This document shows, one piece after another, positions 17,500-26,024 of a stretch of 51,110 nucleotides of DNA. A program made the position numbers and the translations under genes. Origin of the DNA: Rhodococcus sp. ARC_M5 (GTDB lineage Bacteria; Actinomycetota; Actinomycetes; Mycobacteriales; Mycobacteriaceae); assembly GCF_022810405.1 (NCBI RefSeq), contig NZ_JALGQE010000025.1, positions 1 through 51,110 on the forward strand. The letters run 5' to 3'. Under the pieces are notes generated by a model. The model was not told the DNA's origin. It saw only the letters and a list, made by a program, of their open reading frames with translations, and did no database searches. How positions within the stretch are numbered: position 1 is the stretch's first letter; each line of letters starts with the position of its first letter.

Positions 17500-18369
17500 G
17501 TGAGTAGTTCGACAGCAGGCAATTACGCGACCCAGGTCGCAGTCGTCACGGGAGCCGCCTCAGGGATCGGTCGGTCCCTTGCCCTCCAACTGGCCGAACG
17601 CGGGGCCAGCCTTGCCTTGTCCGACGTCGACGAAGTGCATCTCGAGGAGACGGCGGACATGTGCCGTACCGCGCATCGTGCGACCGTGGAGACCGCGGTG
17701 TTGGACGTGGCAGATCGTGCTGCGTTCCAGGTTTACGCAGAGAGCGTGCAGTCGTCTTTCGGGCGCGTCAACATGGTGTTCAACAATGCCGGCGTCGCCC
17801 TCGGCGCCGACGTTGTCGACATGTCCTGGGAGGATTTCGACTGGCTGATGGGCATCAACTTCGGTGGTGTCGTCAACGGGACCAAGGCGTTCCTGCCTTA
17901 TCTGATCGCCTCTGGTGATGGTCATCTGGTAAACACCTCCAGCGTCTTCGGTCTGGTCGGGATCCCCAGTCAAAGCGCTTACAACGCCGCGAAGTTCGGT
18001 GTGCGTGGCTTCACCGAAGCGCTTCGGCAAGAGATGAAAATCAGTCGGCATCCGGTCACGGTGACATGCGTTCACCCCGGCGGCGTCAAGACTAATATCG
18101 TCAACAACGCTCGTGGTGTATCCGATATGGGGGCAGATACCGCCACCATTGCCTCGATGTTCAACAACATCGCCAGGACCACTCCGGAGAAAGCTGCGTG
18201 CGCCATCCTCAAGGGAATGGACAAGAAGAAGCCCCGAGTGCTGATCGGCGCAGACGCACGTGGCTTCGACTTTGTCGCACGCGTTGTCGGTCCGCGCTAC
18301 CAGGACATCTCTGCGCCTGTCACACGCGCGGGCTACGCCTTGGCTCGTAAGCGGGGGATCATCAAATGA
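17500..18369 (+). CDS. Short-chain dehydrogenase/reductase
   Basis: Classical SDR of 289 aa: cofactor motif TGAASGIG (17-24), NNAG (95-98), catalytic Ser148, Tyr161 and Lys165 (YNAAK). Asp at the end of beta-2 (LSDVD) suggests NAD(H). It most likely interconverts an alcohol and a ketone in the same pathway as the flavin monooxygenase 39 bases upstream. Start is GTG 17500. The stop overlaps the next gene by four bases. Confidence 0.9.
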   Translation: MSSSTAGNYATQVAVVTGAASGIGRSLALQLAERGASLALSDVDEVHLEETADMCRTAHRATVETAVLDVADRAAFQVYAESVQSSFGRVNMVFNNAGVALGADVVDMSWEDFDWLMGINFGGVVNGTKAFLPYLIASGDGHLVNTSSVFGLVGIPSQSAYNAAKFGVRGFTEALRQEMKISRHPVTVTCVHPGGVKTNIVNNARGVSDMGADTATIASMFNNIARTTPEKAACAILKGMDKKKPRVLIGADARGFDFVARVVGPRYQDISAPVTRAGYALARKRGIIK

Positions 18370-19436
18370 CCCTCGAACAGGAGAATCGGCCGGGCACCAC
18401 CGCGCGATCGCGAACGCTGACCGTGTCGGAGGTCGTGCAGGAGACCAAGGACTCCGTGAGCATCGCCTTCGAAGTGCCTGACGAGATCGTCGACGATTTC
18501 AAGCATCTACCCGGGCAGTTCATTACGTTGAAGATCCCGTCCGACCAGACGGGCCACGTCGCACGATGCTACTCGCTGAGCAGTTCGCCTCATGTCGATG
18601 ACTTCCGCCTCGAGATCGGGGTGAAGCGCACCGCTGGGGGGTATGCGTCGAACTGGTTGTGTGACAACGTTTCCATCGGCATGGAGGTGACCGTCCTCAC
18701 GCCATCGGGAAAGTTTACCGCTAAGAGCCTCGACGTCGACTTGCTCTTCTTCGCTGGCGGAAGCGGCATCACTCCGGTTCTGTCGCTGGTGCAGTCGGCT
18801 CTGGTGTCGGGCAGTGGGGAAGTTGTCCTGTTCTACGCAAACCGTGACTCCGATTCGATCATGTACAAGTGCCGGCTTGAGCAGATTAGATCTGAATTCG
18901 CCGAGCGGTTCACTTTGGTTGACTGGCTTGAGTCGGAGAACGGGATTCCCACATCAGAGGCTGTAGAAAAGATTATTCGTGAACACAAGGGATCGGCAAT
19001 TTTCACCTGCGGGCCTTCCCCTTTCATGGATCTTGTGGAAAGCTCTGCCGCCGCATGCGGAGTGGATCATTCGGATGTACATCGAGAGGTATTCCAGTCG
19101 CTGACGGGTGACCCGTTCGACACCGCAACACTGCGTCGACTCAGTGACGACGAGGGTGTAGCTACGGCCACGGTTTACCTGAACGGAGAGTGCATCACCA
19201 CGGAGTGGCCACGTAACACGCCTCTGCTCGATGTGCTGCTCTCGCGAGGGCACAATGCACCGTACTCGTGCCGAGAGGGCGCATGCAGCGCGTGTGTGTG
19301 CAAGCTCATCGATGGCGATGTCGAGATGGTGCAGAACAACATCCTCGTAGACGACGACATTGAAGACGGCGAGCGACTCGCGTGCCAGGCACTTCCGCTC
19401 ACCGACGCTGTGACGGTGAGTTTCGATGACCTCTGA
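18366..19436 (+). CDS. Oxygenase reductase (FAD/NAD domain plus 2Fe-2S ferredoxin, KshB/HmpA-like)
   Basis: Electron-transfer protein of 356 aa in three parts. The FAD domain has RCYS at residues 67-70, and the NAD(P) domain contains FAGGSGITP and the CGPSPF motif. The C-terminal plant-type 2Fe-2S domain has Cys302, Cys307, Cys310 and Cys340 (CX4CX2CX29C). The arrangement equals that of KshB and phenylacetyl-CoA oxygenase reductases. It probably feeds electrons from NAD(P)H to the di-iron oxygenase at 14819. ATG overlaps the SDR stop; the hydrolase start overlaps its end. Confidence 0.9.
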   Translation: MTLEQENRPGTTARSRTLTVSEVVQETKDSVSIAFEVPDEIVDDFKHLPGQFITLKIPSDQTGHVARCYSLSSSPHVDDFRLEIGVKRTAGGYASNWLCDNVSIGMEVTVLTPSGKFTAKSLDVDLLFFAGGSGITPVLSLVQSALVSGSGEVVLFYANRDSDSIMYKCRLEQIRSEFAERFTLVDWLESENGIPTSEAVEKIIREHKGSAIFTCGPSPFMDLVESSAAACGVDHSDVHREVFQSLTGDPFDTATLRRLSDDEGVATATVYLNGECITTEWPRNTPLLDVLLSRGHNAPYSCREGACSACVCKLIDGDVEMVQNNILVDDDIEDGERLACQALPLTDAVTVSFDDL

Positions 19437-20349
19437 CTCCTCGAAAGCTGGCCTATTGTCGCGGCGGTCGCGGGAGGTTCTCTCCAGTGACGGCACGAGG
19501 CTGTTTGTCGAGGAGTACGGGCTCGGTGATGATGCGCCGCTGTTGGTGTTCAGCCACGGGTGGGCTTGCCAAGGTCGGTTCTGGAGACCTCAGATCGAGC
19601 ACTTCGCCACCACACACCGTGTGGTGGTGTATGACCAACGAGGGCATGGCTGGAGCGACCGGGGTCGCGCGCCCTTCTCTTCGTCGGTGCTCGGCGACGA
19701 TCTCGAGGCTGTCTTGCGCGCTGTCGTCACGTCTAATCGTAAGGCATTGGTGACCGGTCATAGTATGGGCGGGATGTCCATCATGGGTTGGGCTGCCGAG
19801 CACCCGGAGTCGGTGCCCGTCTTATCCCGTGGTGCCGTCTTGGCGAGTACCGGCCCCTCGCAGTTGGTGAGTAAATCGACGCTAATTGGGTCGCCACGTC
19901 GATTCCGCGCCTCACTGGAGCGGGCATTCGCAGCCGGGCTCGCCACCGCGGGACCGGAGATGCTTGACACTCGCTTCAACCGACGGTTGGTGAAATACGG
20001 GACGATGGGTCCACACGCGCCAGCAGACGTTGTGGCTGAGTGTTCCGACATAGTACTGCGGTGCCCCCCTGCGGTTCGGGGAATGTGGGGCAGGGTCCTG
20101 GCCACCATCGATGTGAGCAAAGGAATCGACTCACTTACGGTTCCGACGACCGTGATCGTGGGCTCGGCCGACAAGTTGACACCCGCGGTTCATTCCATTG
20201 ATCTCGCCGACCGACTGCAGCAGCGCCGCCGGTTGCATGAGTTCGTGGCGTTGCCACAGATCGGTCACATGATCAACATGGAGGCACCAAACTATTTCAA
20301 CGAAGCAGCGGCCCGATTGGACGCAGCCACGGTAGGCGATGGCTTTTGA
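19426..20349 (+). CDS. Alpha/beta hydrolase
   Basis: Hydrolase of 307 aa with the nucleophile elbow GHSMGG (Ser113), an oxyanion HGW segment at 44-46, a late Asp in VGSADKLTP and His in QIGHMINME, which together make the catalytic triad. No signal peptide. It overlaps the reductase gene by 11 bases, so it is the last gene of the operon. It could hydrolyse an ester or lactone made by the Baeyer-Villiger-type enzyme; that link is inferred from the operon. Confidence 0.88.
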   Translation: MTSDSSKAGLLSRRSREVLSSDGTRLFVEEYGLGDDAPLLVFSHGWACQGRFWRPQIEHFATTHRVVVYDQRGHGWSDRGRAPFSSSVLGDDLEAVLRAVVTSNRKALVTGHSMGGMSIMGWAAEHPESVPVLSRGAVLASTGPSQLVSKSTLIGSPRRFRASLERAFAAGLATAGPEMLDTRFNRRLVKYGTMGPHAPADVVAECSDIVLRCPPAVRGMWGRVLATIDVSKGIDSLTVPTTVIVGSADKLTPAVHSIDLADRLQQRRRLHEFVALPQIGHMINMEAPNYFNEAAARLDAATVGDGF

Positions 20350-20352
20350 ACC

Positions 20353-20752
20353 GTCGACCGGACACACATGAGCTCGTGAGACGGCCACGATCGTCGACAG
20401 GCCGCGCGTGTCCGAGTTGGGAGGGGTCCATCGAGGCGTACAGCATCGATGGCATCGCCACGGTGATCTTTTTTGCGTCGATGGTGCGCAGCACCTCGGC
20501 GGATAAAACTTCGGCAGCACCATCATCGGGCCGCCTTTCGTCAGGGTCGGCACGAAGAACGCGGCCCCAGCATGCGACAGCGGGGTGCACATCGAGAATT
20601 TGGGGAACCCGGCCATTCTCACTCCGGAGAGTTGAATCTGCGTCATCGTGAACATTGCCGAAGCCTCCGATGGCTCCCTTCGGCTTTCCGGTCGTGCCGC
20701 CGGTGTATGTGATCGACACGGTGCGATCCGGCGGACGATCGGCTGCTTGAGG
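20353..20752 (-). pseudogene. Acyl-CoA synthetase (AMP-binding) fragment
   Basis: On the minus strand the P-loop of adenylate-forming enzymes is clear: YTGGTTGKPKGAIGG near 20700. In shifted frames follow CTPLSHAGAAFFVPTLTKGG and then TIDAKKITVAMPSMLYASMD. This is the middle of a FadD-type enzyme with at least two frame changes. Both the N-terminal half and the AMP-binding C-terminal half are missing. It lies opposite to its neighbours, between the hydrolase and the TetR gene, and marks an old rearrangement. Confidence 0.8.
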
Positions 20753-20852
20753 GAGGGTGCCGAACCGCTGCGAGCGAACCGAGAGGTTTCAGCGAACGGC
20801 TCTCCAGCCCGACTCGCTTGAGAGGACCCTTCAGGGTATTGTTAACCCCATA

Positions 20853-21605
20853 ATGTCATTCGTCCGCCGCGTTTCATTTACTCCATCTCAGGTGCAGCGT
20901 CGAGTGGCCGATGCCCGTAGCACCCGCTGGGATGAGCATAGAGTCGAGGTACGCGCGCAGCTGGTCGACGCGACCATACGGATCATCGAACGGTATGGTG
21001 CAGGCGTCAGCATGGACGACATCGCTGCGGAGGCCCGTGTATCTAAACCAAAGCTGTATCGCTACTTTGGCGACAAAGCGGGCTTGAACGCGGCGGTGGC
21101 GGCGAAACTCGGTGCGTTGATGTGGGATTCGGCGAAAGTCACTATTCTCGCCGACCAAGATTATCTTTCGGTTGACGACATGGTTCGCTCGTCCGTCCAG
21201 AGCTACGTCGCGCTCGTCGGGCAGTATCCCACTGTCGTCAGATTCCTTATGGCGAATCACTTGTTTCAGTACTCCGGATCGGGAAATGGCGGAGTTGCTG
21301 ACGAACTGAGGTCGGTGATGGAGGTCGTCGCCGATCGGTTCACTGAAAGTCTTCAGCGTGTTCACGCAGATACTTCGGTCATTCCCTTGGCCGTGGCGTC
21401 CATTCTGGGTTCTGGTCTATCTGCGACTCAGTGGTGGATCGACAACGGTCGTGAGCAAGGGGTGGATGATACGTTCTTCGCCGCACACCTATCAGAGACG
21501 ACGTGGGGAATCATCGACGGCGCGGCCGCAACCGTAGGCGTGGCCTTCTCACGCAGTCTGCCATTCAGCCATCCCGGTTTCGCGTCCCGCCACAAAATGG
21601 ACTGA
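20853..21605 (+). CDS. TetR-family transcriptional regulator
   Basis: Repressor-like protein of 250 aa. The N-terminal TetR helix-turn-helix spans about residues 35-80 (SMDDIAAEARVSKPKLYRYFGDKAGL); the C-terminal ligand-binding and dimer domain is all helical. The ATG at 20853 was chosen over an upstream in-frame start at 20757 because it gives the usual N-terminal length. GGGTATTGTTAACCC just upstream is a possible auto-operator. Likely controls the oxidative cluster to its left, by position. Confidence 0.85.
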   Translation: MSFVRRVSFTPSQVQRRVADARSTRWDEHRVEVRAQLVDATIRIIERYGAGVSMDDIAAEARVSKPKLYRYFGDKAGLNAAVAAKLGALMWDSAKVTILADQDYLSVDDMVRSSVQSYVALVGQYPTVVRFLMANHLFQYSGSGNGGVADELRSVMEVVADRFTESLQRVHADTSVIPLAVASILGSGLSATQWWIDNGREQGVDDTFFAAHLSETTWGIIDGAAATVGVAFSRSLPFSHPGFASRHKMD

Positions 21606-21611
21606 ATCACC

Positions 21612-22300
21612 CTAGATATCCAATAATTGTAACTTGTCAAGCTGCGTCGGGTTGTTGCGCGGTGCGGTGTGCCCAAGCGGTGTGTTCGTCGTATTCGGTG
21701 CAGTGGCGTACGCACCCGTGCAGGAGCCCGACAAGTCTGTTGGCGAGTGCGCGGAGCGCTTGGTGGTGGAGGTCTCCGGTAGCACGGTGTTGTTCGTAGA
21801 ACGCGCGAGCGGCCGGACTCTGGCTGAGGGCGCAGAACGCCCACCGGTCGATGGCATCGTAGAGCCGCCGGTTGCGGATATGTCGAGCCAGTACGGCCCG
21901 CTTCTTGCCCGACGCAACTGTCAGGGGTGACGTACCGGCGTAATTCTTGCGAGACTTGACGTTGGTGTAGCGGTCGACGTCGTCGCTGAATTCACCGAGC
22001 CCCGGGCGGCGAGGATGACACCGATTCCTGGCAGGGAGAGGTAGATGGCGGCGTTGTGTGTCAGCGTCCGGGTGTGTTTCAAAATGGCGGGTCAGATCGG
22101 CTTCGAGGTCGCCGATCTGACGGTTCAACTCCGCGATCAACGCCAAGAGTGCGCCCGGCATCGCGCTCGACCTGCGCTGCGAACGCCTGCAACCACGAAA
22201 GGCGAACGCTACCGATCCCGTTTCTGCGCCCGCTGCGCACTCCGCGACGACCTCCATGCAATCTTGATATTCGATAACGAGGACATCGCGCTGGACGCGC
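21612..22300 (-). pseudogene. IS110-family transposase, C-terminal remnant
   Basis: Minus-strand sequence reads as the C-terminal half of an IS110-type transposase: ALIAELNRQIGDLEADLTRHF, then after a frame change LGEFSDDVDRY with KSRKNYAGTSPLTVASGKK (the transposase_20 core, with the conserved G-TSP pattern) and RRLYDAIDRWAFCAL, ending at 21637. The N-terminal RuvC-like DEDD domain is absent. No ends were recognised; IS110 elements lack clear inverted repeats. Confidence 0.85.
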
Positions 22301-22615
22301 TCCTTCAAGCGTTGGGCGCAACAAATCGACCTCAGAGCGCGGTCATCTTGATGCGAGGCGCGCGGGCCTCGCCTGCCGCCGCGGAGCGGCAGAGATTGGG
22401 GTCGTCGCAGCATTCGGCCGAGGCAGGTCGGGTGTGAGATAGTTGCATTCGCGAGATGCCCTTCGTGGTGGCTGGAATGTTCCCTAGACAAGAACTCAGT
22501 TACGGGCAGTCCGCAAACGCGGCCTCAGAATAGTCATCTCCAGGTCCGAAATCCTCGCGGCAGATCACTTCTCTCTTTAAAGCTATGTCGGCTTGGTCGA
22601 TCCTTTAGTGCGGTT

Positions 22616-22654
22616 CACTTCTGACATAGTGCAGTTTATCTTTCGAAACTAACA
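22616..22654. repeat. Direct repeat copy 1, upstream of the thioesterase gene
   Basis: Copy of a ~38-bp sequence also found at 25787-25824 in the same orientation. Shared blocks are CACTTCTGACAT, GTGCAG, TCTT and GAAACT followed by ACA, about 31-32 identical positions. Within it CACT-N8-AGTG is an inverted repeat. The surrounding 22301-22724 holds no recognisable gene. It may be a promoter/operator shared by two genes, or the edge of an inserted module. Confidence 0.7.
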
Positions 22655-22724
22655 GCGGTGCAGGCCGAGCGCACGAAGACGCGACAGACTCGGCACAATG
22701 TTTTCACGACAGAGAGGTCCGACC

Positions 22725-23279
22725 ATGAAAAGAATTCCAGACGAGGTCAGCGGGTCGGCCGGCCCCGCTATCGAGAACTGGGCGCGCTCGTTCTGGAGCA
22801 CGAGTTTCGATTCGCCTGATCTACCGCCCCACCACCCCGACTGTCTTGGTTGTGGGCCGCAGAACCCGCACGGCCATGCCCTGTCGGTCCAGCGTGACGA
22901 GAACGGCGTGGTGGCTCACCATGTGTTCGATCAACGTCATGTCGGGGCACCCGGGATAGCACACGGCGGCGCGGTGGCGACCGTTCTCGACGATCTGTTC
23001 GGCTTCCTGCTCTACACAGTGGGTGAGCTCGCCGTGACGCGGCGTCTCGAGCTCGACTACCTAGCGCCGGTTCTGCTCGGCACTCCATACGTATTGCGTG
23101 CTGCCGTTCGGTCTCGTGATGGGCGCAAACTGGATCTCACGGCCACGATGGACGATGCGCAGGGCCGCTCGGTAGCCACCGCTACTGCCCTGTTCGTGGT
23201 GGTCGAGGTCGAACACTTCATGCAGTCCCAAGCCCGAGCCCAACTCCGGGCCACAGACACGAATCACACCGAAGAATAG
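22725..23279 (+). CDS. PaaI-like hotdog-fold thioesterase
   Basis: Protein of 184 aa with the hotdog thioesterase pattern: an N-terminal HPDCLGCGPQNPHG segment typical of this actinobacterial subgroup, then GIAHGGAVATVLDDLFG, the active-site helix of PaaI-type enzymes (Gly-Gly and Asp on the helix). It should hydrolyse acyl-CoA or acyl-ACP esters. ATG 22725 was chosen because GAGAGG lies 7-8 bases upstream; an in-frame ATG at 22698 has none. It converges on the MFS gene, 16 bases away. Confidence 0.85.
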   Translation: MKRIPDEVSGSAGPAIENWARSFWSTSFDSPDLPPHHPDCLGCGPQNPHGHALSVQRDENGVVAHHVFDQRHVGAPGIAHGGAVATVLDDLFGFLLYTVGELAVTRRLELDYLAPVLLGTPYVLRAAVRSRDGRKLDLTATMDDAQGRSVATATALFVVVEVEHFMQSQARAQLRATDTNHTEE

Positions 23280-23295
23280 ACACCCTGGCCGACCT

Positions 23296-24849
23296 TCACC
23301 GACGTCCGTCACCCGCGGTGGCTGTCGTACGGCTGCGTCTACCTGGCGCAAAGACGGCGAGGACGAGTGCCCCAGCGGCGGTCAGCGCCGCCAACGACAG
23401 CGTCGCCTGACCACTTCCGTGTACGAATGCGGCTCTGGCGAACTCGGCCAGCGGCTGACCAGCTGGTCCTGCGCGGTCGGCGACCTGCAACGCGGCGGCC
23501 AGAGAATCGGCCACCGGACCACGGGCAGGCTCGGGTAGCTGGGGCAGAGCCGGCTGAATGTGCTGAACGTAACCGGCCGCGAGCACGCTACCGGCTACCG
23601 CAATCCCAATCGCGGCACCGATTTCGCGAGCTGCGTCGTTGACCGCGGCAGCCACCCCGTGCTTGGCCTCAGGAGTGTCCGAGACGATGGCGAAAGTCGC
23701 AGGGGCGGTACACAACCCCAAACCCGCACTCATGATGAGCAAGGGCCACAGCAGGTCAGGGTAAGTTGCCGCGACGGTCAATCTGCTCACCATCACCAGT
23801 CCCGCCGCGATGGTGAGCAGACCTACAGTGGTCATCACCCGCAGGCCAACAATGTTCGACAGCCAGGGTGCAATCACCGAGATCACGATGAGCGGCACGA
23901 CCATAGGGGTCAACGCCAACGCGGCGGTGAGCGGTCCATAACCGAGAATCAACTGCAGATACTGCACCAACAGCAAGAACACCCCGAAGGTCACCAGAAA
24001 TTGGATACAGACCGACAGTGCGCCGGCACCGAAGCCACGGCGGGCGAACAACCGGACATCGAGTAGGGGTGCCGAGGAACGTAGTTCTACGACGACGAAC
24101 ACCACAACTGCGAACAAGCCCACCGCAGTGCTGATGGCGACGAGCGAATCCGACCAGCCACGGGCCGGAACCTCGATCACAGCGAAGACGATCGCCCCGA
24201 CCGCGACAACTACGGTCACCGCGCCCACCCAATCGACCGGTGGATGCTCCTGCTGGCGGGACTCCGCGATACTGCATGCCAACCCGGCCAGAACCGCTCC
24301 GGCGACGGTCAACCCGACGAACACCGAGGTCCACGACCACTGTTCGAGCAGCACACCAGCCCCGAGGATGCCCAGGACCGCCCCGGATCCAGCAACCCCG
24401 GCCCACACACCTACAGCGCGGCCGCGATGCGCCGGTGGAAATCCCGCGGTCAGTATCGACAGCGTCGAGGGCATGACCAGCGCCGCACCCGCCCCAGCCA
24501 ACGCGCGAGCAGCGATCAGCCACGCCGGGTCGGCGAGAAACAAGGGCAAGGCCGACGCGAAAGCGAACAACGCCAACCCCGCCACGAGCACCCCGCGGCG
24601 ACCGTACCGGTCACCGATCGCACCGGCAGGCAGAACGAAGCACGCCAATACCAGCGTATAACCGTCGACTATCCAGGTCAGTTGAGCTTGCGTCGCCCCT
24701 GTCGCGACCGCGATCTGTGGCAACGCTGAATACAATGCCGCCATTGCGGCCACCACCAACGCGACCGCCATGCACGACACAATCAACATCCACCACTGGG
24801 CACCGCTCCATCGAGCGACGCTGGCAGAGTCGGATCTACGTTCGTTCAA
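23296..24849 (-). CDS. MFS multidrug exporter, 14-helix (DHA2) type
   Basis: Integral membrane protein of 517 aa with about 14 hydrophobic helices. Family motifs are visible: TWIVDGYTLVLACFVLPAG with GDRYGRRGVL (motif A) in loop 2-3, and ARALAGAGAALVMPSTLSI (motif B and neighbours). This is the QacA/EmrB-like drug/proton antiporter type. The start is TTG at 24849 with GGAGG nine bases upstream. It is divergent from a TetR gene 75-126 bases away, the standard arrangement of a drug-induced exporter and its repressor. Confidence 0.92.
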   Translation of the reverse strand: MNERRSDSASVARWSGAQWWMLIVSCMAVALVVAAMAALYSALPQIAVATGATQAQLTWIVDGYTLVLACFVLPAGAIGDRYGRRGVLVAGLALFAFASALPLFLADPAWLIAARALAGAGAALVMPSTLSILTAGFPPAHRGRAVGVWAGVAGSGAVLGILGAGVLLEQWSWTSVFVGLTVAGAVLAGLACSIAESRQQEHPPVDWVGAVTVVVAVGAIVFAVIEVPARGWSDSLVAISTAVGLFAVVVFVVVELRSSAPLLDVRLFARRGFGAGALSVCIQFLVTFGVFLLLVQYLQLILGYGPLTAALALTPMVVPLIVISVIAPWLSNIVGLRVMTTVGLLTIAAGLVMVSRLTVAATYPDLLWPLLIMSAGLGLCTAPATFAIVSDTPEAKHGVAAAVNDAAREIGAAIGIAVAGSVLAAGYVQHIQPALPQLPEPARGPVADSLAAALQVADRAGPAGQPLAEFARAAFVHGSGQATLSLAALTAAGALVLAVFAPGRRSRTTATAGDGRR

Positions 24850-24867
24850 CGGCCAGCCTCCCAGTTA

Positions 24868-24882
24868 GAGACTGATCGTCTC
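24868..24882. promoter_or_regulatory. Palindrome between MFS and TetR genes, probable TetR operator
   Basis: GAGAC-TGATC-GTCTC, perfect 5-base arms, in the gap between the divergent genes. A second GAGAC occurs at 24888-24892. The site would overlap both promoters, so repressor binding here could silence both genes. Confidence 0.55.
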
Positions 24883-24975
24883 GGTACGAGACTATTAGTA
24901 TCATAACTTTGCGGGTGTGACAGAATGGTCAAGCGAGGACATGTTTTGTCAGTCAAAATGGAGCGGAGCCCGTTC

Positions 24976-25680
24976 ATGGTCGACCCTCTCGTTGCAGCCG
25001 AGGGTCCGGCCGACCCCCGGCTGGCGCGCTCACGTAACCGGTTGCTCGAAGCGGCGGGCCAGCTGCTGTCCACCGGCGGTGTCGAGGCGGTCACCGTGGA
25101 GGCGGTCACCCGCATGTCGAAGGTTGCACGTGCCACTCTGTACCGCCACTTCGGAAGTACCACTGACCTGCTTGCTGCAACCTTCGAGCGACTACTACCC
25201 CCAGTCGACACCGATATCGATACCGGTCCGCTACGTGAACGTCTGATTTCGTTGCTCACCACCCAAGCCGACCTCATCGACCAAGCTCCGGTGCAGATGA
25301 CCACGCTGGCCTGGCTGGCAATGGGACCCGTCAACAGCGGCGACGCCAGCCGGCGCGATCTCGATCCTGGCGCGGTGGTCTCGCTTCGGGCCCGTGTCAT
25401 AGAGCAATACCGCAGGTCCCTGGATCAGATCCTGACGGCCCCTGACGCTCGCGCTGTACTCGGCGAGATCGACACCACCTTCGCCCTCATTCAGCTCCTC
25501 GGACCGATAGTGTTCGCTCGCCTCACAGGACTGCGCCACATCCACGCCGACGACTGCATCCAAATCGTCGACAACTTTCTCGCCGCCCATGCCGCAAGTG
25601 TCCGATCGAGCACTTCGCGCGACCACAGCCGTCCACGGCCGGCCGCGACGCTAGACCCGCAGCTCACCGACGGCCAATAA
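24976..25680 (+). CDS. TetR-family regulator, divergent from the MFS exporter
   Basis: Regulator of 234 aa from the ATG at 24976, which has GGAG seven bases upstream; in-frame ATGs at 24925 and 24958 would add 17 or 6 residues. The helix-turn-helix is around residues 19-65 (VTVEAVTRMSKVARATLYRHFGSTTDLL), with a helical ligand domain after it. Its position opposite the exporter suggests it represses that gene and itself. Confidence 0.85.
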   Translation: MVDPLVAAEGPADPRLARSRNRLLEAAGQLLSTGGVEAVTVEAVTRMSKVARATLYRHFGSTTDLLAATFERLLPPVDTDIDTGPLRERLISLLTTQADLIDQAPVQMTTLAWLAMGPVNSGDASRRDLDPGAVVSLRARVIEQYRRSLDQILTAPDARAVLGEIDTTFALIQLLGPIVFARLTGLRHIHADDCIQIVDNFLAAHAASVRSSTSRDHSRPRPAATLDPQLTDGQ

Positions 25681-25774
25681 AACTTGATGCGAAATTTCAC
25701 CATCAATGCGCTATCCAGTCAGGGATCGCAGCGCTCACTGGATACGGCCGGACGTGTGCTCGAGAACTCGGAGT

Positions 25775-25824
25775 TGCACTGCAGTGCACTTCTGACATCG
25801 TGCAGCCGTCTTCTGAAACTGACA
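25775..25824. repeat. Direct repeat copy 2 with a 14-bp perfect palindrome
   Basis: Second copy (25787-25824) of the sequence at 22616-22654. It is preceded by and overlaps TGCACTGCAGTGCA (25775-25788), a perfect palindrome. TGCAC-N10-GTGCA is a further inverted repeat across it. The gap 25681-26024 holds no convincing gene: an open frame back to 25884 has no family-like sequence before 26025. The repeat lies about 200 bases before the reductase operon. Confidence 0.7.
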
Positions 25825-26024
25825 CGAGGAACGCGAATCGGTCGTAATCTGCTCCAATAATCCGCCCGTTCGACTGTGTTCTGTTGGGAACCCTCTCAAC
25901 AAAAGTTGAGCAACGCTATGGGGCGTACCAGACTTTCCCGGTCACCCGATCTCGAGCCCTCGAAATTGCTACGTTCTGCCGGTCCGAAGTGACATGGGAC
26001 ACCGATCGTTGCAGGGGAGCGAGA

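Noticed and set aside
22040..22440. Plus-strand open frame of 130 codons opposite the IS110 remnant
   Set aside because: It overlaps transposase sequence on the minus strand and resembles no protein family I know.
25884..26024. N-terminal extension of the reductase from a start at 25884
   Set aside because: The residues are unlike the family, and ATG 26025 has a clear ribosome site.
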